Assembly (NCBI GenBank): GCA_019186845.1
Contig: JABARW010000013.1
Coordinates: 1-58,078 of the forward strand
Length of the DNA: 58,078 nucleotides
Direction of reading: 5' to 3'
Source of the DNA: Planctomycetota bacterium
GTDB lineage: Bacteria > Planctomycetota > UBA8742 > UBA2392
Shown: positions 26,625 through 35,371 of the stretch, piece after piece
Layout: every line of letters starts with the position of its first letter
Numbering within the stretch: the stretch's first letter is position 1
The notes under the pieces: generated by a model
Database searches by the model: none
What the model saw: the letters and a program-made list of their open reading frames with translations, nothing else
What the model was told of the DNA's origin: nothing
Translations under genes and position numbers: made by a program

Positions 26625-28052
26625 TTGGTACCGGAATCCCGCATCTTGCGCTGCAACTCCGGCACCGTCTCGCGGCACGGCCGCTACGTGCTCTACTGGA
26701 TGATCGCGCAGCGCCGCCTTGGCTACAACTTCGCCCTCCAGCGCGCCGCCGAACTTGCCCGCGAGCTGAACAAGCCGCTTCTTGTGCTGGAGGCCCTGCG
26801 CTGCGGTTATCCCTGGGCCTGCGACAGGATCCACCGCTTCATTATCGACGGCATGGCGGAACGGGAAGGCACCCCGGGCTATTGGCCCTACATCGAACCG
26901 GTACCCGACGCGGGCAAAGGACTTCTCGTCGCGCTGTCCAAATCAGCCTGTGCCGTGGTGACAGATGCTTATCCCTGTTTCTTTCTCCCGCACATGGTGC
27001 GCACCGCCGGACAGAAGCTGGAAGTGATCCTTGAAGCGGTGGATAGCAACGGCCTTCTGCCCTTGAGCATTTCCGACCGCACTTGGCCCTCAGCCTACGC
27101 CTTTCGCCGGTTCATGCAGAAGAGCCTCAGGGCCTGCCTGGCTCAGACACCCTTGGCGCATCCGATGGAACTAGCCAAAGCCGCAGGGGAGAGTCTGATT
27201 GACGACAAGCTGCCTCGTCACTGGCCCAGGGCTCAGCTTCGCCGGGTACGGCTGGAGGAGCTTCCTATCGACCATAGCGTGGCACCAACACTCCAGGGGG
27301 GCAGCACGCCGGCGTCCGCGCGCCTTCAGCGTTTTCTGCGCACCGGCCTGGGCCGCTACACCGAAGGCCGCAACGAGATCGATGACAATCCCGCCAGCGG
27401 ACTCTCACCCTATCTGCATTTCGGACAGATCGGCACGCACGAAGTACTGGAACGCCTGGCAAGAACCGAGGGCTGGGAACCCTCAAGGCTTGGGCAACGC
27501 GCCACAGGCAAGCGGGCAGGGTTTTGGGGCATGAGCGAGGGCGCGGAGGCCTTCCTGGATCAGATAGTGACCTGGCGCGAACTCGGATACCACTTCTGCA
27601 CGCGCGAGGAGCACTACGACCGCTTCGAAAGCCTGCCCCTCTGGGCACAGAAGACCCTGACCGAGCACGCTTCAGACAAACGCAAGACCCTCTACAACCT
27701 GGCGGAGTTTGACTCGGCCTCGACCCACGACCCACTCTGGAATGCCGCGCAGCGCCAACTGCGTCGAGACGGAGTCATGCACAACTATCTGCGCATGCTG
27801 TGGGGCAAGAAGATCCTGGAGTGGACTGCCTCGCCGCAGGAAGCTCTGCAGGTCATGATCGAACTGAACAACCGCTATGCCCTTGATGGCCGCGACCCCA
27901 ACAGCTATTCGGGCATTTTCTGGTGTCTGGGGCGCTTTGACCGGCCCTGGGGCCCCACACGTCCCGTGTTTGGCAGCGTGCGATACATGTCAAGTGAAAG
28001 CACCGCCCGAAAGATAGATGTCCGGAGCTACCTTGCTCGTTATGGGGTTTAG
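26625..28052 (+). CDS. Deoxyribodipyrimidine photolyase, class II-like
   Basis: About 475 aa. A light-driven FAD enzyme that splits cyclobutane pyrimidine dimers. The N-terminal antenna-type alpha/beta domain begins RYVLYWMIAQRRLGYNFALQ. The FAD/DNA-binding C-terminal region has LSPYLHFGQIG, a long helical core and FWCLGRFDRPWGPTRPVFG, then VRYMS, matching class II photolyases. The start is uncertain: the only codon right after the preceding gene is TTG at 26625. The conserved Trp/Arg-rich C-terminal motifs make the family call firm; substrate class (CPD) follows from the family. Confidence 0.9.
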   Translation: MVPESRILRCNSGTVSRHGRYVLYWMIAQRRLGYNFALQRAAELARELNKPLLVLEALRCGYPWACDRIHRFIIDGMAEREGTPGYWPYIEPVPDAGKGLLVALSKSACAVVTDAYPCFFLPHMVRTAGQKLEVILEAVDSNGLLPLSISDRTWPSAYAFRRFMQKSLRACLAQTPLAHPMELAKAAGESLIDDKLPRHWPRAQLRRVRLEELPIDHSVAPTLQGGSTPASARLQRFLRTGLGRYTEGRNEIDDNPASGLSPYLHFGQIGTHEVLERLARTEGWEPSRLGQRATGKRAGFWGMSEGAEAFLDQIVTWRELGYHFCTREEHYDRFESLPLWAQKTLTEHASDKRKTLYNLAEFDSASTHDPLWNAAQRQLRRDGVMHNYLRMLWGKKILEWTASPQEALQVMIELNNRYALDGRDPNSYSGIFWCLGRFDRPWGPTRPVFGSVRYMSSESTARKIDVRSYLARYGV

Positions 28053-28119
28053 GTCCCTTTTTATTGGAACCGGCAGCCTGACTGAACCGTATTAACCTCC
28101 GACTGCCATTGGGGTTGCC

Positions 28120-30318
28120 ATGTCTGCCAACCGTTTCTCGGGGCTCAATCTCGTTCTGTTGGCCGTCACGATTTGTGCGCTGCTTTTTGGCGTCTACGGT
28201 TTTATCCGCCCGTCTGATTCTGCCGCCACAGCCGCGCGCGGCAATGGCAAGGCCGCGGCCCCCGAAAGCGCCTCGCGGGAAGGCACGTCCCCTGATGCTG
28301 AACCGACAAGGCCCGACCCAGTTTTCCCAACGCGCGATGAGCCGCCAGTGCCCGGAAGGGATGCCGCGCCCAAACCGGTAGCGGGCGTAACTACGACACC
28401 GCCCGAGGCCGTCGTGCCCACGGACAAGGGCGATGCCCAGCTCACGGGTTTGGTCCTGAACCACGAAGGCAAGGCGGTTCAGGGGGTCGTCGTTACGGCG
28501 CGTCGATCCAACCTGAACGCCGACGTACCGGATGTGGGCTCACTCCAGCCCGCGGAGGCCCGCGACGCGCTCAACCGCTACTTCGCTTTGCTGCAACGGG
28601 AAACGCGCAGTACCAGCAGCGATTCCGAGGGACGCTTCAGGTTCACGGGCTTGGATCCGCGGCTGGCCTACGACCTCTCGGCTCAGCTCGACGCAGTGGG
28701 GCGGGCGGAATTGCGGCGTGCCGCTGCGGGCGACAATGTTCGCCTGATTCTGAAGCCGCATACGCTTCTGATTGGTCGAGTCACGGGCCCCGACGGAGCG
28801 GCCATCAGCGAGTTCAGCGTCCGGCTTTACCGCCGCAACGCTGAGTGGGAAGCCCGGGAACGAAGCTTCAGCGCCGCAGACGGACGTTTCACGATGGAGT
28901 GCGATGGCGGCGCGCTGATGGCAGTCCTGAGCGCCCCGGGGTTCTACCAGCCTCAGCCGACAGAGATATCGGTCGAGGGTTCTGCGGTTGAGCAGGTGTT
29001 CACCCTGGAACAGGCGGCAATTCTCAGCGGCACGGTACGCGATGCGTCCGGCAATCCCCTGGCCAACGCGCGCATTTCGAGCGGCGGAGACGCTCGCTCG
29101 CGCTCCATGGACCGGCGCTCTGCCGGGAACTGGGAAGACGAAAGCAGTTCCGCGCGCACGGATTCTCTGGGCCGTTACCGGCTCGACTCCCTAGCCCCAA
29201 GGGAATACACGTTTTCAGCCCGCTACGGCGAGTCCAGCGACACACGTACCATTACGGTAAGCGCGGGCGAAAACACGCTCGACTTCACGCTCGACGCCGG
29301 CGCCACCCTCACCTTGAAACTCCGTAACACACGCGGCCAGCCCGTGGAGGCCGAACAGGTTTACTTCTGGCGCAAGGACGGTCGCTGGCTCCAGGCGGAG
29401 CGCCATCTGGCCCGCGAACCGGGGACTGCCACGTTCTCGGGTATCAAACCGGGCGATTACACGATGTCGGTGTCGGCTTCCGGCTACCCCTCCCTGCGCC
29501 GCGAGGTGAAACTGACCTCCGGCGAGCAAACACTGGAACTCGAATTGCCGGAGAGCGCGATGCTGGGGGGCCGCATTACAAGCAGTTCCGGTGGTTCCAT
29601 CGCAGGCCTTTCTCTCCGGCTTGTCAAGGAAGGCGAGGATGAAAACATGGCTTGGGGAAGCGGGCGCTGGACCCAGGTCAAGTCAGACGGATCGTTCCGC
29701 CTGGGACCCGTGGAGCCCGGCCTTTGGACGATCGATCTGCTTGGGCAGGACTGGCGCAAGGTCAGCAGCGAAAAGCGCAGCCTGGTGATCGGAGAGAACA
29801 GTTTTGACTTCACGGTGAACACCGGCGGATCGCTCACCGTTCGCATCACCGACGAAACGGGCAAACCCGCGCAGTGGGCCTATGCCATGCTTGAATCAGC
29901 CCAGGGCAAGCGCTTTGGCGCCAATGCCAATGCCCAGGGCCTGGCCGAGATCACGTTCATCGATCCCGGGGATTACATCTTGCGCGTTACGGCCAGCCGC
30001 CTGGCCGCCCCGGCTGTGTCCGTCAACATCCGGGCGGGGGTCAATGAAGCGGCTGTCTCGCTCAAAACGCCCAATTGCGCGCGCATCACGACCGTAACGC
30101 CCAACTCCCAGGCGGCGCGCATCGGCCTGGCCCCCGGCGACCTGATCATCGAGTACGCCGGCGAGAAAGTGAACAACTGGGAGGATGTGGGCCGCCTGCG
30201 CCGCAAATATGAGGGCAGCGCTGAGGTCGCTATCACCATTGAACGCAACGGCCAGCTTCAGTCCTTCAACCTCAAGGGCGGGCAGATCGGAATTGACGGC
30301 GAAAGCGCCGTGCGCTGA
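28120..30318 (+). CDS. Membrane-anchored carboxypeptidase-regulatory-like repeat protein with C-terminal PDZ domain (paralogue 1)
   Basis: 732 aa. An N-terminal signal anchor (LNLVLLAVTICALLFGVYGF) is followed by a Pro/Ala/Glu-rich linker to about residue 105. Beta-sandwich repeats of the carboxypeptidase-regulatory/CNA-B type follow, with recurring ISGTVRDASGNPLANA-like and DSLGRYRLDSLAPREY-like segments. The last about 80 residues form a PDZ domain (ARIGLAPGDLIIEYAGEKVN). The likely location is the periplasmic face of the inner membrane. The neighbouring gene is a paralogue with the same plan, so this is a tandem duplication. No protease domain is attached, which is unusual for PDZ proteins; the role is unknown. 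Confidence 0.85.
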   Translation: MSANRFSGLNLVLLAVTICALLFGVYGFIRPSDSAATAARGNGKAAAPESASREGTSPDAEPTRPDPVFPTRDEPPVPGRDAAPKPVAGVTTTPPEAVVPTDKGDAQLTGLVLNHEGKAVQGVVVTARRSNLNADVPDVGSLQPAEARDALNRYFALLQRETRSTSSDSEGRFRFTGLDPRLAYDLSAQLDAVGRAELRRAAAGDNVRLILKPHTLLIGRVTGPDGAAISEFSVRLYRRNAEWEARERSFSAADGRFTMECDGGALMAVLSAPGFYQPQPTEISVEGSAVEQVFTLEQAAILSGTVRDASGNPLANARISSGGDARSRSMDRRSAGNWEDESSSARTDSLGRYRLDSLAPREYTFSARYGESSDTRTITVSAGENTLDFTLDAGATLTLKLRNTRGQPVEAEQVYFWRKDGRWLQAERHLAREPGTATFSGIKPGDYTMSVSASGYPSLRREVKLTSGEQTLELELPESAMLGGRITSSSGGSIAGLSLRLVKEGEDENMAWGSGRWTQVKSDGSFRLGPVEPGLWTIDLLGQDWRKVSSEKRSLVIGENSFDFTVNTGGSLTVRITDETGKPAQWAYAMLESAQGKRFGANANAQGLAEITFIDPGDYILRVTASRLAAPAVSVNIRAGVNEAAVSLKTPNCARITTVTPNSQAARIGLAPGDLIIEYAGEKVNNWEDVGRLRRKYEGSAEVAITIERNGQLQSFNLKGGQIGIDGESAVR

Positions 30319-30362
30319 GCGCAGGCCCATTTTTGAGGCTACGAACTCCCGGAGTATCTGCC

Positions 30363-32582
30363 ATGGCTGCCAGCCGCCCCAACACCGTCAACCTCGCCCT
30401 TTTGGCCGTCACCATTCTCTCGTTGATGCTGGCAGCCTACAGCCTGTTGCTGACACCCGCCGGCCCAAACCCGCGCGCCGACACTCCCCACGACCGCGAC
30501 CTCTCCGCGCAGGACTTGCCCACTCGAAGCAACACCTCGCACGAAAGCGCAGGCAGCAAAGGGCCCATCACAGACCGTGAGACAGGCCGCTCAGATCGCG
30601 ACAACGGCAGCGCGTCGGGCTCGCCGCGTGACGAAGCCGCGCCTGACGGTAGGGCGCCGGCAATCAAGGACCCCGCGGCAAAGAATGAGCAAGCGGTTGC
30701 GCCGGAATCGTCTGACACATCGGGCTCGATTTCGGGAATAGTGATTGATGGCTCCGGACAGGCCGTCGAGGGTGCGCGCGTTGTCGCTCGACCAGCAGAT
30801 CAGCGGGACCAGCCCCGGAATCACCCTGATTTTGAAACAGAACTCTCCGAACTAGAACTGCACATCCAGCGCCTGCGTGCTCAACAGCGCAGCGTGGCAA
30901 GCGGCTTAGACGGGCGCTTCACCATTTCGGGCCTGAACAGCGCGATCTCCTATGACCTGTCGGCCTCGGCGGTCAGCGGCGGCACAGCGCGCCTGTCACG
31001 CGTGGGCTGCGGCGATAACGTGACGCTGCTGCTCAGCCGCGAATGCCTGCTCAAGGGCAAAGTCAGCCGCGCCGACGGCAAGCCCCTGACCCGCTTTCGC
31101 GTTCATTGGCTGCGCGCGGACCTTCCCAACGAACCGGGTAACGAGCGTGTGCTCTCGATGGATGGACATTATGAAGTGCGCGTGAAGCCCGGGCGGCACA
31201 CGGTGTGGATCAGCGTGGATGGTGTGGGCGAATCCCCGCGACAGGAAATTGACATCACCGATGTCGGCGCCGAAGTCAGCTTCAGTTTCAGCGGACTGGC
31301 TGCGCTTGCAGGTGTTGTCAGCGACACCCGTCAGAACCCTCTGCCGGAGGCCACCGTGCGCCTTGAGCCGCTCGAAGACCGCGACAATCCGGACGAAACG
31401 GAGTTTGACCCGGCCGTGCCCCGCAGCGTTCTGGCGAGGTGTGACAGCCTTGGGCGCTACCGCTTTGAGGCGCTGGCACCAGGGCGCTACAGCGTGAGAA
31501 TCTCGCTGGGCTCACGCTCTGATTCGCGCGAGATCGCGCTGGCAACCGGGGAAACGAAGCAGGATTTTTCGCTGAACGCCGGCGCGCGGGTCACGTTGAA
31601 GTTCCGCAGCCCGCGCGGCGATGCAATCACGGACGTCAACGTCATATTCGAGCGCAAGGGCCGCAATGAGCGACCGACGGCCCTACCTGCCGAGGAACCC
31701 GGCGTGCGCATTTTCACCGGCCTTGAGCCCGGCGAATACTCCATTCGTTACTTCGCGCGGGGCGGTGCGTGGGCACGCCAGAACACCACATTGGTTGAAG
31801 GCGACAACCTGCTCACGCTGGATATTGCCGAAGCCTCGTTCATCCAGGGCAAAGTGACCGGCGCCGGAACACCCGAAGGTCTGTTGTTACGTCTGCGTCC
31901 CGAAGCCGGCAAAGCCGAGAGCAACAGCCACTATTCTGCAGTAGTCAAGACGGACGGAACTTTCCGCGCCGGCCCCGCACTGCCGGGAAACTACGTGCTG
32001 GAGCTGCTGGCGCAGCAGCGCACGGTCGTTTACACGATGAACGTGAAACTCGGCGTCGGCGACACCACTCAAGATATCGCGGTGCGCGACCTGGCCACGC
32101 TGGCGCTGCGGGTGAGCCTGCCTGACGGCAAGCCGGCCGCCGGGGCCCGGGTGACGCTGGTGAACGGCAAGAACTCGTACTCTGCGCGTTGCGATGAACG
32201 CGGCTCTGCGCGCATCAGCTATGTGCCCGCCGGCGAATCGAAGCTCACGGCGGAGGCCGGCGAATATCGCTCGCGCGAACACAGCTTCACGCTGCGCTCG
32301 GGAGAATCCGACTACAGCTTGGAGTTGAAGGCGCCCAACTGCGTGCGCATCTCGAAAGTGGACAAAGGCGGTGAAGCGGACAAGGCGGGATTGCAGGTCG
32401 GGGATCTCGTCTTCGCCTACAACGGCCAAGATGTCACAGACCGCAACACTTTGAACAGACTGATTGAGCAAAGCAAAGGCCAGGAGAGCGTCACGCTTTC
32501 GGTGGATCGCGCAAGCCGCGTCATCGTCTTGAGCATCAAGGGAGGGACTTTCGGAGGCGCCTACGCCAATGCCGTACGATGA
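30363..32582 (+). CDS. Membrane-anchored carboxypeptidase-regulatory-like repeat protein with C-terminal PDZ domain (paralogue 2)
   Basis: About 739 aa. The ATG at 30363 directly precedes the anchor NTVNLALLAVTILSLMLAAY and is preferred over an upstream in-frame start at 30333. A charged low-complexity linker (about 40-125) is followed by repeats such as LAGVVSDTRQNPLPEATVRL and CDSLGRYRFEALAPGRYSV, and by a C-terminal PDZ-like domain (GEADKAGLQVGDLVFAYNGQ). Architecture and several motifs match the gene 45 bases upstream, so the pair arose by duplication and has diverged mostly in the linker. Function unknown. Confidence 0.85.
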   Translation: MAASRPNTVNLALLAVTILSLMLAAYSLLLTPAGPNPRADTPHDRDLSAQDLPTRSNTSHESAGSKGPITDRETGRSDRDNGSASGSPRDEAAPDGRAPAIKDPAAKNEQAVAPESSDTSGSISGIVIDGSGQAVEGARVVARPADQRDQPRNHPDFETELSELELHIQRLRAQQRSVASGLDGRFTISGLNSAISYDLSASAVSGGTARLSRVGCGDNVTLLLSRECLLKGKVSRADGKPLTRFRVHWLRADLPNEPGNERVLSMDGHYEVRVKPGRHTVWISVDGVGESPRQEIDITDVGAEVSFSFSGLAALAGVVSDTRQNPLPEATVRLEPLEDRDNPDETEFDPAVPRSVLARCDSLGRYRFEALAPGRYSVRISLGSRSDSREIALATGETKQDFSLNAGARVTLKFRSPRGDAITDVNVIFERKGRNERPTALPAEEPGVRIFTGLEPGEYSIRYFARGGAWARQNTTLVEGDNLLTLDIAEASFIQGKVTGAGTPEGLLLRLRPEAGKAESNSHYSAVVKTDGTFRAGPALPGNYVLELLAQQRTVVYTMNVKLGVGDTTQDIAVRDLATLALRVSLPDGKPAAGARVTLVNGKNSYSARCDERGSARISYVPAGESKLTAEAGEYRSREHSFTLRSGESDYSLELKAPNCVRISKVDKGGEADKAGLQVGDLVFAYNGQDVTDRNTLNRLIEQSKGQESVTLSVDRASRVIVLSIKGGTFGGAYANAVR

Positions 32583-32583
32583 C

Positions 32584-32608
32584 AAAAAGGCGGCCCAAGG
32601 CCGCCCTA
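32584..32608 (-). terminator. Intrinsic terminator of nuoABC
   Basis: On the minus strand GGCGGCC-TTG-GGCCGCC is followed by TTTTTG, about 20 bases after the nuoC stop. On the plus strand it may also close the PDZ paralogue gene. Confidence 0.75.
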
Positions 32609-32627
32609 TTGTGTACGTGCAGGACTT

Positions 32628-33203
32628 TCAGGCCAGCTCTTCAGCACGCACGAAGTTGTCGCGTTCGCCCTTGCCCGTGAGAGGGTAATCCTTGCGCAGC
32701 GGGTGATACTCGTAGTAGTCGGGCGTCAGCACACGGCGCAGGTCGGGATGGCCGGTGAAAACGATGCCAAACATGTCATAGACCTCGCGCTCGACCCAGG
32801 CCGCTCCCTTGTAAATCGGGGCCGCAGAGGGACAAGTCGGGTCCTGCTCGGGCACCAGCGTCTCAAGCCGCAGGCGCTTACCGTGCTCCAGCGAATAGAC
32901 GATGTGAACCACCTTGAAGCGCCGGGCCGGCTCGAAGTCCTCGCGCTTGAGGTTGTCGACGGCCGTGACATCGGTGAACATCTTGAATGAAAGTTCGGCG
33001 TCGTCGTGCAGGGTGCGGAGCACTTCCAGCACGTGCTCGCGCGCAACATGCAGCACCGTCTGGTCGAACGCCACCTCGATACGCAGCAGCCGGTCGCCCA
33101 GTTTGCGCTTGAGCAACTCATGGTCGATGTCGTTCTCCGCCAGACGCGGCTTCTTGGGCGCGGCAGCGGGAACAGCGGGAGCGGGCTTGGCGGGGTCACT
33201 CAT
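32628..33203 (-). CDS. nuoC: NADH-quinone oxidoreductase subunit C
   Basis: A 191-aa peripheral-arm subunit of complex I. The 30-kDa signature is intact: VEREVYDMFGIVFTGHPDLR followed by RVLTPDYYEYHPLRKDYP. A Pro/Ala-rich N-terminus of about 18 residues precedes the domain. It starts 2 bases after nuoB and is followed by a terminator, so this operon ends without nuoD-N; those genes must be elsewhere. Confidence 0.96.
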   Translation of the reverse strand: MSDPAKPAPAVPAAAPKKPRLAENDIDHELLKRKLGDRLLRIEVAFDQTVLHVAREHVLEVLRTLHDDAELSFKMFTDVTAVDNLKREDFEPARRFKVVHIVYSLEHGKRLRLETLVPEQDPTCPSAAPIYKGAAWVEREVYDMFGIVFTGHPDLRRVLTPDYYEYHPLRKDYPLTGKGERDNFVRAEELA

Positions 33204-33205
33204 GG

Positions 33206-33751
33206 TCAGTTCTTCTTGGCCTGCTCAACGACGCCGGCCTCAACTGGGCGGTCGGGCCTGGTGAATTCGTGGCGTTCAGCCTGACCGTCGATGATCTGCT
33301 GAATCTTGATCAAGGCGTCAATAAGGCTTTCAGGACGCGGCGGGCAACCGGGGACGTAGACGTCCACCGGGATGAACTGGTCCACTCCCTGAATCTGCGG
33401 GTAGGTGTTGAATACGCCACCCGTCGAGGCGCAGGCACCCATGGAGATCACCCATTTGGGCTCCCCCATCTGCTGATAGATTTCCGTAAGCACCGGCATC
33501 ATCTTCAGCGTGATGCGGCCCGAGACAATCAACAGGTCACTCTGGCGCGGAGAAAAGCGGATCACCTCAGCGCCGAAGCGCGACAGGTCATAGCGGGAAT
33601 TCAGCGTGGCCATCATCTCAATGGCACAGCAGGCCGTGCCGAAGGGATAGGGCCAGAGGCTGTTCTTGCGCGCCCAGCCAATCACGCGGTTCACCTGTGT
33701 GGTGAAGAAACCGTCGCCGGCCAGCGAGGGAATCATCTGCTCAAGACCCAT
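33206..33751 (-). CDS. nuoB: NADH-quinone oxidoreductase subunit B
   Basis: A 181-aa subunit that holds the N2 4Fe-4S cluster next to the quinone site. Cluster ligands are visible: the tandem Cys41-Cys42 in [12 protein letters not shown], one in [10 protein letters not shown] and one in VPGCPPRPE. Family motifs [17 protein letters not shown] and [20 protein letters not shown] are intact. It lies between nuoA and nuoC on the minus strand. Confidence 0.97.
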   Translation of the reverse strand: MGLEQMIPSLAGDGFFTTQVNRVIGWARKNSLWPYPFGTACCAIEMMATLNSRYDLSRFGAEVIRFSPRQSDLLIVSGRITLKMMPVLTEIYQQMGEPKWVISMGACASTGGVFNTYPQIQGVDQFIPVDVYVPGCPPRPESLIDALIKIQQIIDGQAERHEFTRPDRPVEAGVVEQAKKN

Positions 33752-33784
33752 GACGCTTCCTCATGCCCCTGATCGTGCGCCGCA

Positions 33785-34285
33785 TCAATGCCCGTGACCG
33801 TGGCCGGCACCGGCAGTCTCGCGAGCCTCTTCCGAGGCTTTCTCCGGCTTGTCTTCGTGCATGAACTCGCGCTGAATACGCAACCAGTGCTCGCGCGACA
33901 CTCCCAGAGGAGTGTTCCAGTCCAGCGCCCCTTTGCGCCATGCATAGAGCAGGCCAAAGCCGAGTACGATCACGAAGACCCCCACCTCGGCCAGCCCTTC
34001 CATCCCGAGGTCAATGTAGCGGATCGCGTAGGGCGCCAGCAGGACAGCCTCAATATCAAACAGCACAAACAGCATGGCGATGATGAAGAACCGAACGTTG
34101 AACTCCGTACGGGTCTCGCCCAACTGCGGCACGCCACACTCATAGGGATCATCCTTGACCAGCGAGCGGCGCTTGCGCCCAAGCAAAGATGAAAGGGTCA
34201 AGGCGCCCGCCGCTACGGAAAAGATGATCGCGCTATACAGTATCAGGCTGAAGTAATTCAAAGCTCCAACCTCCAGGACGAGCAT
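33785..34285 (-). CDS. nuoA: NADH-quinone oxidoreductase subunit A
   Basis: A 166-aa membrane subunit of complex I with three hydrophobic helices (about 9-30, 85-105, 115-135). The family motif DPYECGVPQLGETRTEFNVR and the acidic LFVLFDIEAVLLAP helix are present. The C-terminus is extended by a His/Gly-rich tail (AGHGHGH), not needed for the family. It is the first gene of nuoABC and is preceded by a long, hairpin-rich leader. Confidence 0.95.
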   Translation of the reverse strand: MLVLEVGALNYFSLILYSAIIFSVAAGALTLSSLLGRKRRSLVKDDPYECGVPQLGETRTEFNVRFFIIAMLFVLFDIEAVLLAPYAIRYIDLGMEGLAEVGVFVIVLGFGLLYAWRKGALDWNTPLGVSREHWLRIQREFMHEDKPEKASEEARETAGAGHGHGH

Positions 34286-34336
34286 GGTTTAGCGGCCCGG
34301 CGAGCGATTTACAAGCGCGCAGCCCCCACCCACAAC

Positions 34337-34680
34337 GCAACCGGCGGACCTTGCGGTCCGCCGGTTCAGCGTATCTCTACGCATAGGGGTGGCTCCGGGA
34401 CATCGCTGGAGCCCGTCGGCTCAAACACGGCAGGCGCCATACACCTGCCGGAACACAGCTAGCCGAGCCACCTGCGCTTATGGCCTTCAAAGTTAACCAT
34501 GGACCACCTCCTTTCGCATTGGGTTGGCCTCCTTCAGCGCGGCCTAAGCGAGGCGCTGAAATCGGCGAGGGGTAACGCCCGCGTCCGGGCCCGCAGTCTC
34601 ACCCTCTCCGTGAGAGGGATTGCTGCCCTGGTCCTGATAGGACCCGGAACGCCTCAGTTCCTGCAACCGGGGGGTGTGTC
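34337..34680 (-). ncRNA. Structured leader or small RNA upstream of nuoA (family not recognised)
   Basis: The 490-base gap between 34286 and 34776 carries many stable hairpins on the minus strand: GGTCCT-ATC-AGGACC and CCCTCTC-ACG-GAGAGGG (34600-34650 region), a TTCAGCGC/GCGCTGAA stem (about 34532-34560), a mini-ORF, then a multi-branched fold closed by GGTGGCTC/GAGCCACC (34388-34472) with an inner CGGCAGG/CCTGCCG stem. Last is AACCGGCGGACC-GCAA-GGTCCGCCGGTT (about 34339-34368). The GCAA (GNRA) loop exists only on the minus strand, supporting that as the RNA strand. I do not recognise it as tmRNA, RNase P, 6S, SRP or a known riboswitch. It may be a regulatory leader of nuoABC or an independent RNA. 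Confidence 0.45.
34459..34500 (-). CDS. 13-codon leader mini-ORF with extended Shine-Dalgarno
   Basis: The minus strand reads AAAGGAGGTGGTCC directly before ATG, near-complete complementarity to the 16S 3' end with ideal spacing. The peptide is MVNFEGHKRRWLG, then TAG. Its last codons form one side of the closing helix of the downstream fold, so a translating ribosome would open that helix. This looks like a leader peptide or translation-coupled switch; a conserved mini-protein is the alternative. Confidence 0.45.
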   Translation of the reverse strand: MVNFEGHKRRWLG

Positions 34681-34776
34681 AGAAACTGAACACCCGAAAG
34701 TTACCCCACACCCGGAGTTTGTCAAACCGATGTTCCAACTTTTTTTATCGGTCCCCGGCCGCCACTTCTTGACACG

Positions 34777-35346
34777 TCAACGGGCCACAAACGCCATTCG
34801 GCGCGCCAGCCACACCGCCGCCAGCAGACCGCCCAGCGCCGCCAGGAACCAGGACTGCGCCTCCCCCGTCGTACAATCATAGTGATCGCTTTGGCCACCG
34901 CTTTCATAGTCAAAGAAGTACTTCACAAACTCAACGTCGGCCGAAGCACCGCTGCCATCCTCGACGTCCACCTGAATGCGAATCTCGAAGTCACCCCAGT
35001 GGCCGGGCCATTCGCTGTCCACCTCGACGTAGAAGCGGGGGTGGCTGCTGCTGCCGGTCGTCGTGACATCGACAATCCAGTCTCCGCTGGTGTCCGAGCG
35101 TTCGCGCATTTCACGATAGTTGCTGTCCAGTACGCGCACACGCGGCGGCGCATTGAACCCCCGCACGTAGGTTCGAATCTGGGCCGAGTCCGCCGCACCC
35201 CAGGTCAAGGGCAAGCGGTAGCGGATGGTTTCGTGGTCGCGCAGGTAGACGGTTTCGCTGAAGTCCGCGATTCGCTCAGCCGCAAGAGGCTGCGCACTTG
35301 CCGCGGCAATCAGAGACAACATGCCCAAGAGAGCCAGACGGCTCAT
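34777..35346 (-). CDS. Exported protein with C-terminal Cys/TM/Arg tail
   Basis: 189 aa. A signal peptide (about 1-23) precedes a beta-rich extracytoplasmic domain with many aromatic and acidic residues and no recognisable catalytic motif. The C-terminus is DCTTGEAQSWFLAALGGLLA, then VWLARRMAFVAR: a cysteine, one TM helix and a basic end. That is the same tripartite plan as the 1767-aa and 981-aa exported proteins, without the poly-Gly spacer. Function unknown. Confidence 0.7.
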   Translation of the reverse strand: MSRLALLGMLSLIAAASAQPLAAERIADFSETVYLRDHETIRYRLPLTWGAADSAQIRTYVRGFNAPPRVRVLDSNYREMRERSDTSGDWIVDVTTTGSSSHPRFYVEVDSEWPGHWGDFEIRIQVDVEDGSGASADVEFVKYFFDYESGGQSDHYDCTTGEAQSWFLAALGGLLAAVWLARRMAFVAR

Positions 35347-35371
35347 GTCGTTCTCCCGTAGAGGCCCTTGG

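Noticed and set aside
34498..34516. Plus-strand sequence resembling the 3' end of 16S rRNA (anti-Shine-Dalgarno)
   Set aside because: Only about 15 bases match and no rRNA lies beside it. Read on the minus strand it is an extended Shine-Dalgarno placed correctly before an ATG.
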